A stretch of DNA of 64,000 nt from Acanthochlamys bracteata (taxonomy: Eukaryota; Streptophyta; Magnoliopsida; Pandanales; Velloziaceae), in assembly GCA_019914995.1 (NCBI GenBank), contig CM034139.1, positions 1,245,001 through 1,309,000 on the forward strand. Direction: 5' to 3'. A program made the translations under genes and the position numbers. The notes under the pieces are model-generated. The model was not told the DNA's origin. It made no database searches and saw nothing but the letters and a program-made list of their open reading frames with translations. The stretch's first letter is position 1. Each line of letters opens with the position of its first letter. Positions 20,919 through 33,065 of the stretch are shown here, one piece after another.

Positions 20919-23900
20919 ATGGGCGCTGGCGTAGCAACAGCAGCAGCAGTGTCCCTGGCTTCGTTGTTGCGGTTATCGTCAAATTTTAATAGAAATCGAA
21001 CGGCTAAGATGTGCTTGCCTTCTTGTTCATCTCTTCGCACTACGGCAGAAACGACAGCAGCAGCACAAGGCAGCTGCAATGGTGGTGGAACTAGTAATCT
21101 CAAGCCCTGGCTTCTCGTCGGCCTTGGTAACCCTGGAAAGTTGTATGATGGTACCCGACATAATGTACGTTAAAATACGAGTTTATTATTATTCTTTCTG
21201 TATATTATTATTTTTTTCTTGTTTGAATTGGTGTTGAAGTTCGAAGGTCCTATTATGTAGGTTGGGTTTGAGATGATAGATGCTGTAGCTGAAGCCCAAG
21301 GGATATCTATGAGCAACATAAAATTCAAGGCCAAATTTGGAAAAGGTCTTTCCTCTTTTATTGAGTTCTTATTAAAACATGCACTAATGCTACATTAACC
21401 TATACATAATTTATATAGATCAACTATCTTACTGGATGTGTATAGACATTGTGTCTAGGTTGGGTTAGATTGGTAGCTGATATGAAAATTTTGCCAAAAT
21501 ATTGTTTGGCTTACGCAATGCTCAATTGTATTACTATTAACGTGTCCTTGAGAAGTAACACGCTAAGAAACAATTGATAGGAACAAGTGTCCTTTGACCT
21601 CTGCTTCAATGAAGAATGTAGCATTAACATCTAATGGTTATTGCATATCTGCATGCCAATGTAGGTCAAGAAGTTAAGGCTCCTTTTGAGATTGACATTT
21701 GGAAAATCATTTCTGGTGAAGGTCTTTTAGAAGCCCTTCTAGGGGAAGCAAACTTTAGTTGCTTCACCAAATTTGGTTATTTAAGTGCTTTTTTAATTAG
21801 AAAATTGTGATTTTAAGAAGATATGGTTTTAAGATTTCAAGGGAAGGGTACAATAGACCTGCCAATAAAATAATTCGGAGAGGTCAAATTGGTAACATCA
21901 TTATGCACATTGAATTCTCTTTATCAATGCCCTTTTTTAGCAGTTATCCAAATAAAGGCTGAGGTGGATGAATTTTAGTAGGGGTGGATGTGCCCACATC
22001 CTTAGGATTCATTCACCTTAGCTTGATTTATTTAGAGCAAAATAGCCTCGAGAATAGTATTTTTTTTTAGTGTATTGTCGATGGTCCTTGTAATAAAATA
22101 GCTTTATGAGAGTTTGAGATGATTTAGTAATTTGGTCTTGGAAACACTAGAAGATCTAGATGGCTGTGTTGGATAAAGCTCTGGTGATAGGATCCTGTAA
22201 TTTGGAAACTGCTTGATAGTTGCTATCTCGACTTCGCATTGATGTGATATTCCTTTCCTTTTGCGTTGGTTGAAGTCTATCAGAAACTACATATGATTTG
22301 GTGTGGTACTGAGGCTTTAATATTATATATTAACCGGCTTTGCTCAGTCTTGGACAGCATCAAACAATAACTTGTTTTTAATGCGGTTCATGTGGATCAC
22401 TTCTGTTCCCGAAAATCTCAATGCATTTCTATCATATTTGGTTGGTTTGGCACTTATTTCTCTATACAGCTATTGACTTGTCAGGAGGCAAATAAAGTTT
22501 TAATAATCTGAATTTCAGCAAGAAGGCACTACTAGAATGACTTGGTAGGCAAGTATGGGAAGCATAACATGAGTGCACAAGCTCCATGGATTATATGTTG
22601 AAGATTAGGCCTGAATCGATGGATAAAACCATATGCTTGCTGTCCAGAACAAAGATACAGCTCCACGAATTTTTTAGGGGAATCTGAAACTTAAATCAAA
22701 TATTTCTTTTAACTAAAAATAAGTTTAAGCTCCTAGATAATTGGGAGTGTACAAATTCTTCAGTAAATTCTTATGCAGCAAAATCAGCAGACATTTAAAA
22801 ACATGTTCAGAAATTAGAAACGCGCCTACTAGCTTCACATTCAATCCAGTTAACTAAAACACCAGTACTGGCTCCACATTTAATTCAGCTAGCACAAACA
22901 CTTAACTACTTCATCAAATTAACTTACATGCAAGCAGTGAAGCGCTAAGTATAGTTAGAAACCACTCGAGCAAGAAAGCATACATGTAGTTGCAAACACA
23001 AGAAAAGGAAACAAAGTAAAGTTTAAGCTTTATGATGGGGAACACAATAGTGTCCTCTGCTGTGAGCTTTACCGTACCTCTTGTTCAAGGTTTTTCGTTG
23101 GATGTCTTCTAGAATACAATTAGCTAGGTTACAGCAACAAGGGAATAATGAATTTGCACATCTTATTCACTTTGAAGAGATGAGCTTGTATGGAGATTCA
23201 AACAAGTTAAGCGCAAGCTTTACTTTTTTTAATTGGGAGTCTGCCTCGGACCAATGCATCCTTTGCATTGCTATCGATGGGACTCCTGCAAATAGTAATG
23301 TAGTCCGCACTTTCTTTTTGTTTTCTTTGCCTTCAACGCTAGCTGAGTCATCGTAATATGTATCTTGGCATGGTAAATTAAGTTCCTATATCTTTGTACT
23401 TGGTTATGGATGGAAGCTTTGAAGTTCAAATAATAGAATTGGTCTCACATTTTGGTCTATTTTATTGAGGATTTGTACCTAGGTAGCTAGCTGCTAGCAG
23501 TTAATTTGTCTTTATCATTATTATTTAGAAACTGCATGCGAATGCTCCTTTCTTTCTTCTCAAACTTGTGATTTTTTTCTCTAATAAAGTCTTTGTCACT
23601 TCATAGTAGTTAGGAAGTTAACGTAATTGATAGCTATAATGCTTCCCTTTTGATTATACTATATTTTTTAATATATGCATGCACTAGCTCTTCAAGCAAC
23701 AATATCTGATAGGTACTTGTATAACTTTTTTACTTATTATTATTATACCCAGGTGACATTGAAGATGTCCCTATTATGCTTGTGAAACCACAAACTTTTA
23801 TGAATGCAAGTGGCGAGTCTGTAAGTACAGCAGGGTAGATGATTTGTTAGATTTTTACATTTACGTAAATTTCTTATTATGTTGATTTGGTTTACTAATA

Positions 23901-26732
23901 AAGGTGGGATCAATTGTTTCATACTTCAACATCCCATTGAATCAAACACTTCTGGTAATTGTTAGCATATATTCTAAAGTTTTGGGTTATGATGCTTTAT
24001 TTTAGTATTTACGGTGGTTCTTTCTTTAATATAGGTATATGATGACTTGGATCTGCCATTTGCAAAGCTACGATTATTACTGAAGGGAGGACATGGGGGA
24101 CACAATGGGTACTCATTTCCTTTTGTCTTTTTAGTTCTCTTTTACTCATTTCTTTGTATAATTGTAGAAACGATGTAATGGATATTTCTTCTGTGATTTA
24201 AGCTTTAGATGCCTCTATTTGAACATTTCATGGCTTCATCCGAAGTGGATGTTAAGTTATCATAGATGATTGAGTCTTCCTACAAGGGTAATTGGATAAA
24301 AAAATCTCTTATGAGTTATAGGGTTGTTCTAAGTTGTTAGATGTGTCAAGCTGTGGAATGTGATTGCTTAAAGCAGTGTTGTCGTGCTCGTAGAAAATTT
24401 GTTGCGGTCGTTACAATCATTGTGTTAGATCCACGTGGACTTATATTGCTCTATGTACTGTCTAAGTGCATTGAAGATGATAGATATATGATACTTTTTT
24501 TCTTTAAGTAAGAGATACTATTTCATCTTTAGATTGATTATGGGTATCTAGATGGCTCTAACTTGAGTCGACATAGAGAATAGTTGATTGTAAGTGGTAT
24601 GTAACCATTTTTGGTAGTTTGTGAGGCTCTAACTTTGGCTGAGATGGGGAAAAATTATAAGTCTTATATTCTAGGAACATTGCATTGGAATTAGTATTTT
24701 GAATAGGAGCCTCATAGATTTTTTCAACGAGACTAGTATATCTTTAGTTGGTCGAAGATAATGTACTCTCTTGAATTAATAAAACAATAATTGTTCAATA
24801 AACAAGAAGTGCGTACGTTATGTAGTGAGGATAATGGATGAGTTGCAGCAGATAGAAGGCTCAATAGGACAAATAGAACTATAGTTCTATCAAATCGGCA
24901 TATTGAATGTAAGGGATGAAATAGTTTATAGGTCAAGTGTTAGTGAAAAAGCATCCAATAGACAACTAGGCAGACATTCCGCTAATGTTACCTGAGTATG
25001 GTCAGTTGTCAGGCCTTTGTATGAGATTGACTGGGAACACTATACATTATATACATTGTGTGTGAAACATTAAGGGTGAGATCAATCGGGATGCTTAGCC
25101 TGTGAGGATATGGGATATATGTTTGTATATCTTCATTTGAAGAGATTTAAAGGAAAATAAACAATTGTGCTGCTCATAAAATTCAAAGGCTGAAACGTTT
25201 AATAGATAATGAAAATCAAAACACATAACTACAAATGACAAGTATCCAAACTTTGCTTGCATGTAATCATGGTCAGGATGTCGTTTTACCTACAAAAATT
25301 ATGGTAGGAAAAACATCTTATTATTAATCGAATACCCTGTTTCGATGATCTAGGGTCCTAGTCAGTAAAAGGAATGGAGAATCTGGTAGCACCTGCTTTG
25401 ATTTCATGTAATTGTAACTCAAAGGATAGTTAGAACTTTTAATATTGCTGAAGTGGCCTCCCTCAATATGATTGAGGAACCTTCATTGATGTTTGCTAGT
25501 GCAGGAGGAGAATCTGGTCAATAGGTTGGGGCTTCATACTTTGATTAAAATTTTGGACAGTCCTAGTTGTCCCTACTATTTTTGTTGGAAAGAATCATTT
25601 GCTTTGTTCTAGATGTGAATTCATATTTGGTGCTTTCCACATCTATCCTAATCAAGTTATACTCCAGAGCATCTCGAAATACTTAATTTTCAAGCGATCC
25701 ACCCAAATAAAAGATTAGCAGTTAATTTTTCCCTCTCTTACAGTCTAGGTTTAGTACGTTCCTCTTTGGCTGGAAGTTAGTTTTGCTTTTAATCTCATCA
25801 ATTGTTGTTTTGAGTTGGGAGTCTTTTTCGTCTGCTTATGTCTTAGTCCAATAATAAATACGAAGCATAAACAGAAATGTTAAAGCCATGCCCATTCTGT
25901 TCTCAGAAGATAACTTGATACAAATGAGCTTTAGATAATTGAATGGATTAAATGGGTGGATAAACTTTCTGCATTTCACGGACTAAGCATTCTGCATCCC
26001 CTGCCATCGAAGTTTTTACAAGCTCCTCTATCCCTGAATGTGAACACTCACATTTTGTTTTTCTCACCTGTCTATTCGTAGCTCCTTCACCTGAGATAGT
26101 TAAGTGTATCTCAAATATTTTCTAGTTGCTCATCTTTATCATCTTTTTTTCTAGTCTATGCTGATGTCATTTCACTTGTCCAAGGTTGCTACACAACAAT
26201 TAGTCATTGTTACTTGGGAGGTTCTTTAGTTATACTTTGTCTTTTGCCAAATCTCGTAAGCCACCAATCTAAGTTATTCGAGCCTGTTCTCGTACATTTT
26301 ACGTGTTAATCTAACAGGATGAAAAGTGTGATAAACCATTTGAAGGGAAATCGTGATTTTCCACGTCTGAGAATTGGTAAGAGCTTATAAGCTCCTGTTG
26401 CTTAGTTCATTTAATGGAATCACAAATTGACACAACTTATTGGAATTCTACTAAGGTATTGGGCGACCTCCAGGGAAGATGGATCCAGCTAATTTTGTTC
26501 TTCGATCTTTTAACAAGAAAGAGCGAGAGGAGGTACTCCCATCTCATTTGCATTTTGTTTATATTTGAAGCATAAACCAACAACCTGATTTTACGAGTAT
26601 CTTGTGCAAGTGAAGCTGGATTTTGCTCTTCAGAAGGGTGTTGAAGCTATAAGAGTTCTAGTCCTCGAGGGATTTGATAAGAGTGCAACTTATGTTAACA
26701 GTACAAAGCCCTCAGAACTCTTATGCAGATGA
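20919..26732 (+). CDS. Chloroplast CRS2-like peptidyl-tRNA hydrolase
   Basis: Peptidyl-tRNA hydrolase frees stalled peptides from tRNA; plant plastid members include CRS2, which works in group II intron splicing. Hand-built exons are 20919-21164, 21261-21345, 23753-23820, 23904-23954, 24035-24108, 26318-26376, 26456-26532 and 26616-26732. All have GT..AG junctions and consistent phase, giving 258 aa. Residues 1-60 are a Ser/Thr/Ala-rich plastid transit peptide. The Pth core follows: GLGNPG (Asn71), TRHNVG (His81), KPQTFMN (Asn128), VYDDLDLP (Asp153) and GGHGGHNG (His173, Asn174), so all the usual catalytic positions are kept. The block [20 protein letters not shown] is typical of plant CRS2-like proteins. 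Retained catalytic residues suggest a true hydrolase; CRS2-type splicing function cannot be excluded. Introns 2 and 5 are long (2.4 and 2.2 kb). The acceptor of exon 8 (26615) is the least certain junction. Confidence 0.93.
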
Positions 26733-27114
26733 CACTTCTAACAAATGTTTCGCGGAGGTATGCCAAGGAAAGCTATTTGGGAAATTATGTGTATTACATT
26801 GTCCTTTTTGACACGATTATGTAAAGGTTCTTACATTACACAAATAGAACTCAGATTTCAATTCTTTATATCATGTGTCGAATGATTCATTGAGAAATAT
26901 TGAGGCCTCCTACTCGCGTGAAAAATTTGTCTTGGAAATCAGGAATGTTGTATAATTACGTGTATCTATATATAGTAAGTCACTTTACTTGTAATAAAAA
27001 AAGAAGAGTAATACCTAATATTAGGGTATGCACTGTTACGTCGGTTAGGTTTAGTTAGACAATTCTCACTGTGAAAGTAGTGTCCATTTGAAGCTGTTGC
27101 GTAGAGCTCAACGG
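26733..27114. other. 3' flank of peptidyl-tRNA hydrolase gene
   Basis: Untranslated and intergenic sequence. Possible polyadenylation-type AATAAA lies in CTTGTAATAAAAAAAGA near 26990. No coding region is seen. Confidence 0.4.
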
Positions 27115-27330
27115 AGCGTTATGTAGTACTTTTAAAAATTATTTTTTTAAGACAAAAATATTTTTATTTTATTTTAAAAAATAAAAATAAATAATAATAA
27201 AATTTTATTATATAAATTTTATAATATTTTTGAAAATTTTAATAATTTTTGTAATAAAATTATTAGAAAAATATAATTAAAAATTAAAAGATTGTTTTTT
27301 TAAAATATTTTATCAAATAGTTCTTAAATT
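27115..27330. mobile_element. AT-rich MITE-like element, family copy 4
   Basis: The sequence from CGTTATGTAGTACTTTTAAA to TTTTATCAAATAGTTCTT is over 85 percent A+T and contains ATAAAATTTTATTATATAAA, close in style to copies at 8875 and 37755. It lies between the peptidyl-tRNA hydrolase and PsbO genes. Ends and target duplication are not certain. Confidence 0.4.
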
Positions 27331-27682
27331 GCATGTTTATTTTTTAAAAGTGAGTTTCGTGCATAACTTTTTTAAAATGAGTAGAAAATAAGCTGTTAGA
27401 ATGAGTTTGAGAGTAAATTTGTAAAAGTAAATATAGAAGATTATGTAGAGATTATTTTTAGTCAAAAGCATCACTCGTAAGATTTTGTCTTGATTTATCA
27501 TTAAGATCTAGATACTTGCGTATTCTATTGGCATGGGTTGTGGTCGTTCAATTATATGTTGAAATGATCGTCCGACGTGACTCGGCCATAGTCGGAAAAA
27601 TATGTGGGTCCCACTAGGCCGACCTGTTCGATCGTTGTAACCACAAACAGGGTACCAGCTATCAAGTGCGTGATCTGCATCG

Positions 27683-27861
27683 CCACGTCGGAAGCGAGAA
27701 CCAAATCGTGACCAATAGCTGCCCATCCCTTATCTGATCCTCTTAGCCATCGCACGTTTATTACCTTCTTCTCTCCCACAAAAACCCCCCCACACCACCG
27801 TCCCTTCCTATCACTTCACTCTAATCAGCAGCTACCAGTAGGAACAAGAACAAGGGCAACA
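27683..27861 (+). promoter_or_regulatory. PsbO upstream region with ACGT core, CCAAT and I-box-like motifs
   Basis: CCACGT (27683-27688, an ACGT/G-box-like core), CCAAT (27712-27716) and CTTATC (27729-27734, the complement of the GATAAG I-box) precede the start codon by 130-180 bp. Such motifs are common in light-regulated nuclear photosynthesis genes. No good TATA box is seen; a pyrimidine-rich TTCTTCTCTCCCAC stretch near 27768-27778 could be an initiator, as in TATA-less photosystem genes. The motif calls are seen; their use is inferred. Confidence 0.4.
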
Positions 27862-28944
27862 ATGGCTGCCTCTCTACAAGCTGCTGCTACACTCATTCAG
27901 CCCGCTAAGCTCGGGGGCCGCGCCGTTGCAGCTCCTCAGCAGTTAAGGTCTACTCCTATTCTTTCCAAATCCTTCGGACTTGAGCCTGCTACTGCCCGTC
28001 TCACCTGCTCGTTGGACGTTAAGCAACTCGCTCAGAAATGCGCTGACGCTACAAAGCTCGCTGGCTTCGCTCTCGCTACTTCTGCTCTTCTCGTCTCTGT
28101 AAGGGTTTTTTTACACTAGTCTTTAATAGTATTCAATATTTTATTCGTTAATCTTTTGTGCACGGGGGTGTGTTTGGAGTAGGGAGCGAGCGCAGAGGGC
28201 GTGCCGAAGAGATTGACTTATGATGAGATCCAGAGCAAGACGTACATGGAAGTGAAAGGAACTGGAACGGCGAACCAGTGCCCAACAATCGAAGGCGGAG
28301 CCGACAACTTCACATTCAAGACAGGGAAGTACTACATGAAGAAGTTCTGCATGGAGCCTACTTCCTTCACCGTGAAGGCCGAGGGTGTCGGCAAGAACTC
28401 CGCTCCCGAGTTCCAGAACACGAAGCTGATGACAAGACTTACCTACACACTAGACGAGATCGAGGGACCTTTCGAGGTCTCTTCTGACGGTACCGTCAAG
28501 TTTGAAGAGAAAGATGGGATTGATTACGCAGCTGTCACCGTTCAGCTACCCGGAGGCGAGCGCGTTCCGTTCCTTTTCACCATTAAGCAGCTCGTTGCAT
28601 CCGGAAAGCCGGAGAGCTTTGGTGGACAGTTCTTGGTCCCTAGCTACCGTGGGTCTTCATTTTTGGATCCTAAGGGACGTGGTGGATCAGCAGGCTACGA
28701 CAACGCCGTTGCACTGCCTGCAGGAGGAAGAGGAGATGAAGAGGAGCTGGTCAAGGAGAACATCAAAGACGCTTCCTCTTCGACCGGAAACATTACTCTC
28801 AGTGTGACCAAGAGCAAGCCGGAGGCAGGCGAAGTGATCGGAGTTTTCGAGAGCATCCAGCCGTCTGACACCGATCTAGGAGCGAAGGCACCGAAAGATG
28901 TCAAGATCCAGGGCATCTGGTACGCTCAGCTTGATCAGCAGTAG
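27862..28944 (+). CDS. PSBO: PsbO, 33-kDa oxygen-evolving enhancer protein 1
   Basis: PsbO stabilises the Mn4CaO5 cluster on the lumen side of photosystem II. Exon 1 (27862-28098) and exon 2 (28183-28944) join in phase with GT..AG ends to give 332 aa, the usual full length. Residues 1-55 or so are a stroma-targeting peptide. A hydrophobic lumen-targeting segment ([14 protein letters not shown]) ends in ASA before [13 protein letters not shown], so the mature protein begins about residue 84. The segment follows KLA without a twin arginine, consistent with Sec rather than Tat export. Mature signatures are present: [10 protein letters not shown], Cys112 and Cys135 (the conserved disulfide pair), [16 protein letters not shown] and GIWYAQL at the C-terminus. 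The frame is intact and codons are GC-richer than the flanks, as expected of a highly expressed gene. Confidence 0.98.
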
Positions 28945-30021
28945 AGTTTTCAACATTTTATTGCCATGAAAATGGAAAGAAAAGGAAGGGGAGATGGTGT
29001 TGGTGTTCATGCATGCATGCAGGTGGTGAGTGTGGATTTTTGTCCCTCTGCAATGCAAGAAGTTTCTTTTTTTTTCTCCTAGAAACTGAATATATCTTAT
29101 GTAATAATAATCTTGTCTAATCTATTTTAATCTGCTCTAAAATGAAATACTCATATGATGTTACAATTTCATTAGATACTCTGTATTTCCAAATCGTTGT
29201 ATAAATTTATTTGGATAATCTGAGCTCCACATTGTCAATCTGAACCCCTAAACTTACTTACAAATTAAACTTTTTATAGATTTTTGACATGCTTTGAAAA
29301 TCAATATAGATAATTTAGCGATATACTAATGAAGAGTGGTCAGTTGACAAAAAACAAAACCAAATTTCAAATACAATATACACAAAACTTCATAAATCTA
29401 ATATACAAATATTACATGCATAAATAAACTTAGTAATTTTAAAAAGTCTATTATGAATACTATAGTTGTATATTCTGATAAAGAAACATAACAGAATAGT
29501 ATTAAACTATATTTTTTTAATAAAATCAAGTTATATAGGATCTTCTTTGCAGATTTAAAAACTAAAACATTCTGCATATACAGAAATTGCATAGCCAAGT
29601 CACTGTTCATCTTACAATGTCATGTAGTTTTGCTTTCCAATTGTTTAAAATCGAGTCACTCAATACTAAACTCTATGAAATCTTAAACAAGAGACAATTA
29701 TTATATATTACAAAAAATGTTCACAACATTTATGAAATTGATCTTTTGATTTACAAAAACTGTTCACTTGATATTAAACTTGTAAAAACATGTAGCAAAA
29801 CCTATTTTTATGAAAATGAGTGAAATCTGAATATATGTGTTGGCCAAATCTGCAAAATCAATTCAAGAGGGAACGCAATGAGTTGAGTTGATAATTAAAA
29901 TTTTTAGTTATAATTTTTCTACAGAGAGTAGCAATGTAGTAGAATATTATAATGCTGCTAGTTCTCAACTAGAGGCATGTTTGTTGAACAGCAGTAATTT
30001 TGTTAAGAGTAGCAGCGATAC
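28945..30021. other. PsbO 3' UTR and AT-rich intergenic sequence
   Basis: The first 150 bp are probable 3' UTR, with TGCATGCATGCAGG (29011-29024) and a TAATAATAATC stretch near 29103. The rest is AT-rich. Short frames on both strands (29398-29610, 29587-29823) have no motif and mirror each other in composition. I see no gene. Confidence 0.4.
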
Positions 30022-30390
30022 AGTTGTTGGAATGTAACTATATCTTGCACAGAAAAATCATTAGGATTTACGATACAATTTAAATGCAAGCAAATATTAA
30101 AAATATTCACCACACAAACACAAAAGAGTTTAGGTGGTTCAGCAAATTGCTTTCATACATCTATAGTCACTCTTCTTCAAGAGTAAATTTAATAATCTTG
30201 TAAAGTTGTTACAAAACTATGGTAATGTGCTTAGCCAACCACCCTTACCTCGCCGGTTCTTTCCCTGAGACGAACTAATCAACAATCTCCTAAACACTCT
30301 ATCGCGCGCTTCGGCTGCACTGCAGTAGTTTCCTTTCAAGATTAGCTTCACCAGGATGAATTAGCCAAGTGTTTTTCTAAATACAACCCC
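30022..30390 (+). mobile_element. Possible LTR remnant (Ty1/copia style)
   Basis: The stretch begins TGTTGGAATGTAACT and contains TTTAGGTGGTTCAGCAAATT, resembling a phrase common in plant copia LTRs (a GTGGTTC.GC block before a run of short pyrimidine-rich words). No second LTR, primer site or coding region was found with it. Weakly supported. Confidence 0.3.
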
Positions 30391-31187
30391 ACATATACAA
30401 ATATAATGTTTTTGCTTTATAACTTTTCGCTCATATATAAGCACAGAAACAGTTTCACAAAATAAATCAAATTCACCAAGTGGGAAGATCAAAAGGAATA
30501 ATGCCTAATAGATGTTCATTCAGTATACTCACCCATAAGAAGCATAAAAGGTATTCAATGCATTCTCTCATTTTTTTCCCGTTTGTTCTCTATCGCTCTC
30601 TACTTTCTCTTCTTTCTTTTTTCTATTATATTTCCTTTTCCTTCAGGATCTTAAAGTCTGAAATCTCAAATGGCTTGATATCTTCTAGTTAGCTGTTAAG
30701 TGATGCTTACATGCTCGATCGTCTCACATTAGTTTTCCTCCAACTAGGCCTCTAATAGCTGGTCTTGGCAAGTAGATATGATATATTTATTGATCTTATG
30801 CTAGGCTAGCAAGTCATTATTTAATTTCATTGATTTGTCTGATTCTATTCTTTTTTTTAAGCATTAAATGAGTTTGGTAAATTGAATTTGTCCCGCATGA
30901 GTGCAAGTTCTTTTTCTGGGAAAATTTCTCTTTTTTTTATATTAATGTGGTCCCCTCAATGCAAAGATAGCTCCACTTGGAAGGTTGTGGTGTGGCAAGA
31001 TTGAATACTTTTCGCATTGAATTGGTTGATGGTTCAGTTTTCATTCCAGTGGGTGAAGCTTAAATTGTGTGTTGTGAAAACATAGTAGAATATGTATTAT
31101 ACCTCTTTTTACAAGATTAGCAAGTACTCATTGAACGAAAATTGAATTGTAACTTTTGAACTATTAGTTGATGTGCAATGTGTTTTT
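30391..31187. other. Unassigned intergenic sequence
   Basis: AT-rich sequence with a pyrimidine-rich patch at 30560-30650. The 70-aa frame at 30480-30692 has no recognisable domain. I see nothing further. Confidence 0.35.
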
Positions 31188-32760
31188 TGTTAGATATTGT
31201 AAAGCCACTATATAAATTAGTAGTTAATTAGAATATAACAAATTAAACGTGTATTTATATTGAAATGTCAAAAATTAAAAAAGATGAATCATCATCAAAG
31301 AAATTGAAAAAGCCAACGGTCAAAAACTTTGAAACATCTCTTGAAAGATAAAAGGCCAAAAAACTTGGACAATTAATGAAAAGATGGAAGGCCAACCGTT
31401 TGGAAATTCAAAAGTCTTCTTGGAGCATTATATATATAAATGAGAGGCATTTGATTGAAATATTATCAAAATCATTCACATCATTCACAACATAAAGTGT
31501 GAGATAAAAGCAAAGCATTCTAGTGAGAGTTCCCACTTAAAGTGTAACACAAAAGTTTACAATTGTTTTGGTTTAGTGATTTTTTTAAAGTTAGTTTGCC
31601 TTTTCGTGGAATTTTTCTCATTTTTTCCTTCGTAAATCTCTTATTTTCGTGTATGTCTTGCTCTTGTCTCAATTCTTATATTACTTACGTAAGATCTTTG
31701 AGTGTGTTTTATATTTCTACTGCGTCTATCGACAAATGAACACACTCAGTATTCCCAATAAGTGGCATGAGAGAGCCATTGATTTGTTGCGGTGATAAGT
31801 AAGTCGAGATTCAGAAGGAATACAAAATCATGACAGACAAGGTTGGAGGTGTAGATCTCTCGGAGTCACTTATTTGTATGGCGTACAATTCTAATGATGT
31901 TGAACTTCTAGTGGAAGAGGGAGTGATTGCTGACTCTGACAAGTTCAAACTCTCAAATGTCTAGATCTTAGATTCGGAGTTTCCTAGCACACGACTTTAA
32001 GAAGGGATTAGCTTCATCACTATGAAATTATTTCTAAAGGTGCCGTGCGGATGCGAAATGGACAAGTCTTTGAAAGTTGCTGGAGTCGGTTCCATCAAGC
32101 TTATGGCAAATGATGGAAGGGGATGCATCATCAGTAAGGTATGTTCTATTTTTCGTCTTACAAAAAATTTATTGTTTGTAGGATAACTGGATGACCTAAG
32201 CTGTAAGACTTCCGTTGGTAGCAGGATCATGGAGGTCATCAAGGATAGGTTACAATAGCTGAATGTTAAAAAGATCAACTCAAACCTATATAAGGTGCAT
32301 GAAATGACACGCATGCAGGAGATACTTGTGTTGCATCGGGCAAATATTTAGGATATCACGCGAGTATTGCATCTGAAATTTTCGCACATCTTGGGACGTG
32401 ATTTGAAGATCCTCACTGATTGGTTGCCCGTAATAGGGTCGTTCGAGATAAAATTGCCATTCTGCGAGGAGTGTGCCAACAGGGAGCAGCACTGTGAAAG
32501 GTTTGGAGATTAGTTTTCAGGCTAATGACAAGCTCGACTTAGTTCACTCGGACTTTAGAATTAGTGTGTTCTCAATCCGAAAGAAGTCGGAGGTCTTTGA
32601 GATGTTTAAGCTCTTCAAAGCCCGGGTGGAACTTGATTCAGCAATACGATCAAGTTCTGAAGATGTCCATGGTGTGCTAAAGATGTTTGGAGTATTACCT
32701 GTGGGATCCCATTGTCTCTTACAAGTGCAAGATAGTTATAATTTCTCGGGTTCTGATTAG
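31188..32760 (+). mobile_element. Degraded Ty1/copia element: LTR, then protease and integrase pieces
   Basis: 31188-31760 looks like an LTR: a TGTT start, a TATATATATAAATGAG promoter-like box near 31431 and an end just before AGTGGCATGAGAGAGCC, a variant of the copia initiator-tRNA-Met primer site. Downstream, KSLKVAGVGSIKLMANDGRG (about 32065-32125) matches the segment between protease and integrase. Further on, RKKSEVFEMFKLFKARVE (about 32578-32635) matches copia integrase. Order and strand agree with a plus-strand copia element, but it is much shortened and badly decayed. No partner LTR was found, so age is unknown beyond looking old. Confidence 0.7.
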
Positions 32761-32774
32761 TAGAAATGTAGTAG

Positions 32775-33065
32775 CAAAGTAGCTGTCTCTCGAATCTTTT
32801 GTTCTTCTCTACTTGTAGTCTTCAATGCTCTATTATGACACAAACTAATTTTTGGTCTTGTGCTCGATGGAGAGGTATCCTATATGTAGCTGTTTATGTT
32901 GTGGCTGTGCTGTAGGAAAATTTCTATCCTTGAGATGTGACTTGTAGATAGCTGGCTATTTGTCTACTGTGTATGCGTAACTTGATTCAAATTAATTAAT
33001 TCACTCTAATTCATAAATTAGAATTGTAATTCTTATTATCATCAAAATTAATCCCAGCTCTAACA
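32775..33065 (-). mobile_element. Possible minus-strand LTR remnant
   Basis: Read on the minus strand from 33065, TGTTAGAGCTGGGATTAATT and TTTGATGATAATAAGAATTA resemble the start of the copia LTR at 1234 (TGTTGGAATTATAAGG, then TTTTGATGATAAAAAGAATTA). No coding part is attached. It may be an end fragment of a relative of that element. Confidence 0.4.

Noticed and set aside
23081-23356. 91-aa ORF in intron 2 of the peptidyl-tRNA hydrolase gene as an extra exon
   Set aside because: The flanking exons join in phase and match the family without it, and the ORF has no Pth sequence.
27508-27779. Two overlapping minus-strand ORFs upstream of PsbO
   Set aside because: They overlap each other in the PsbO promoter region, carry no motif, and the region is better explained as regulatory.
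28278-28916. Alternate-frame and antisense ORFs within PsbO exon 2
   Set aside because: They are overlapping shadows of the highly conserved PsbO frame.
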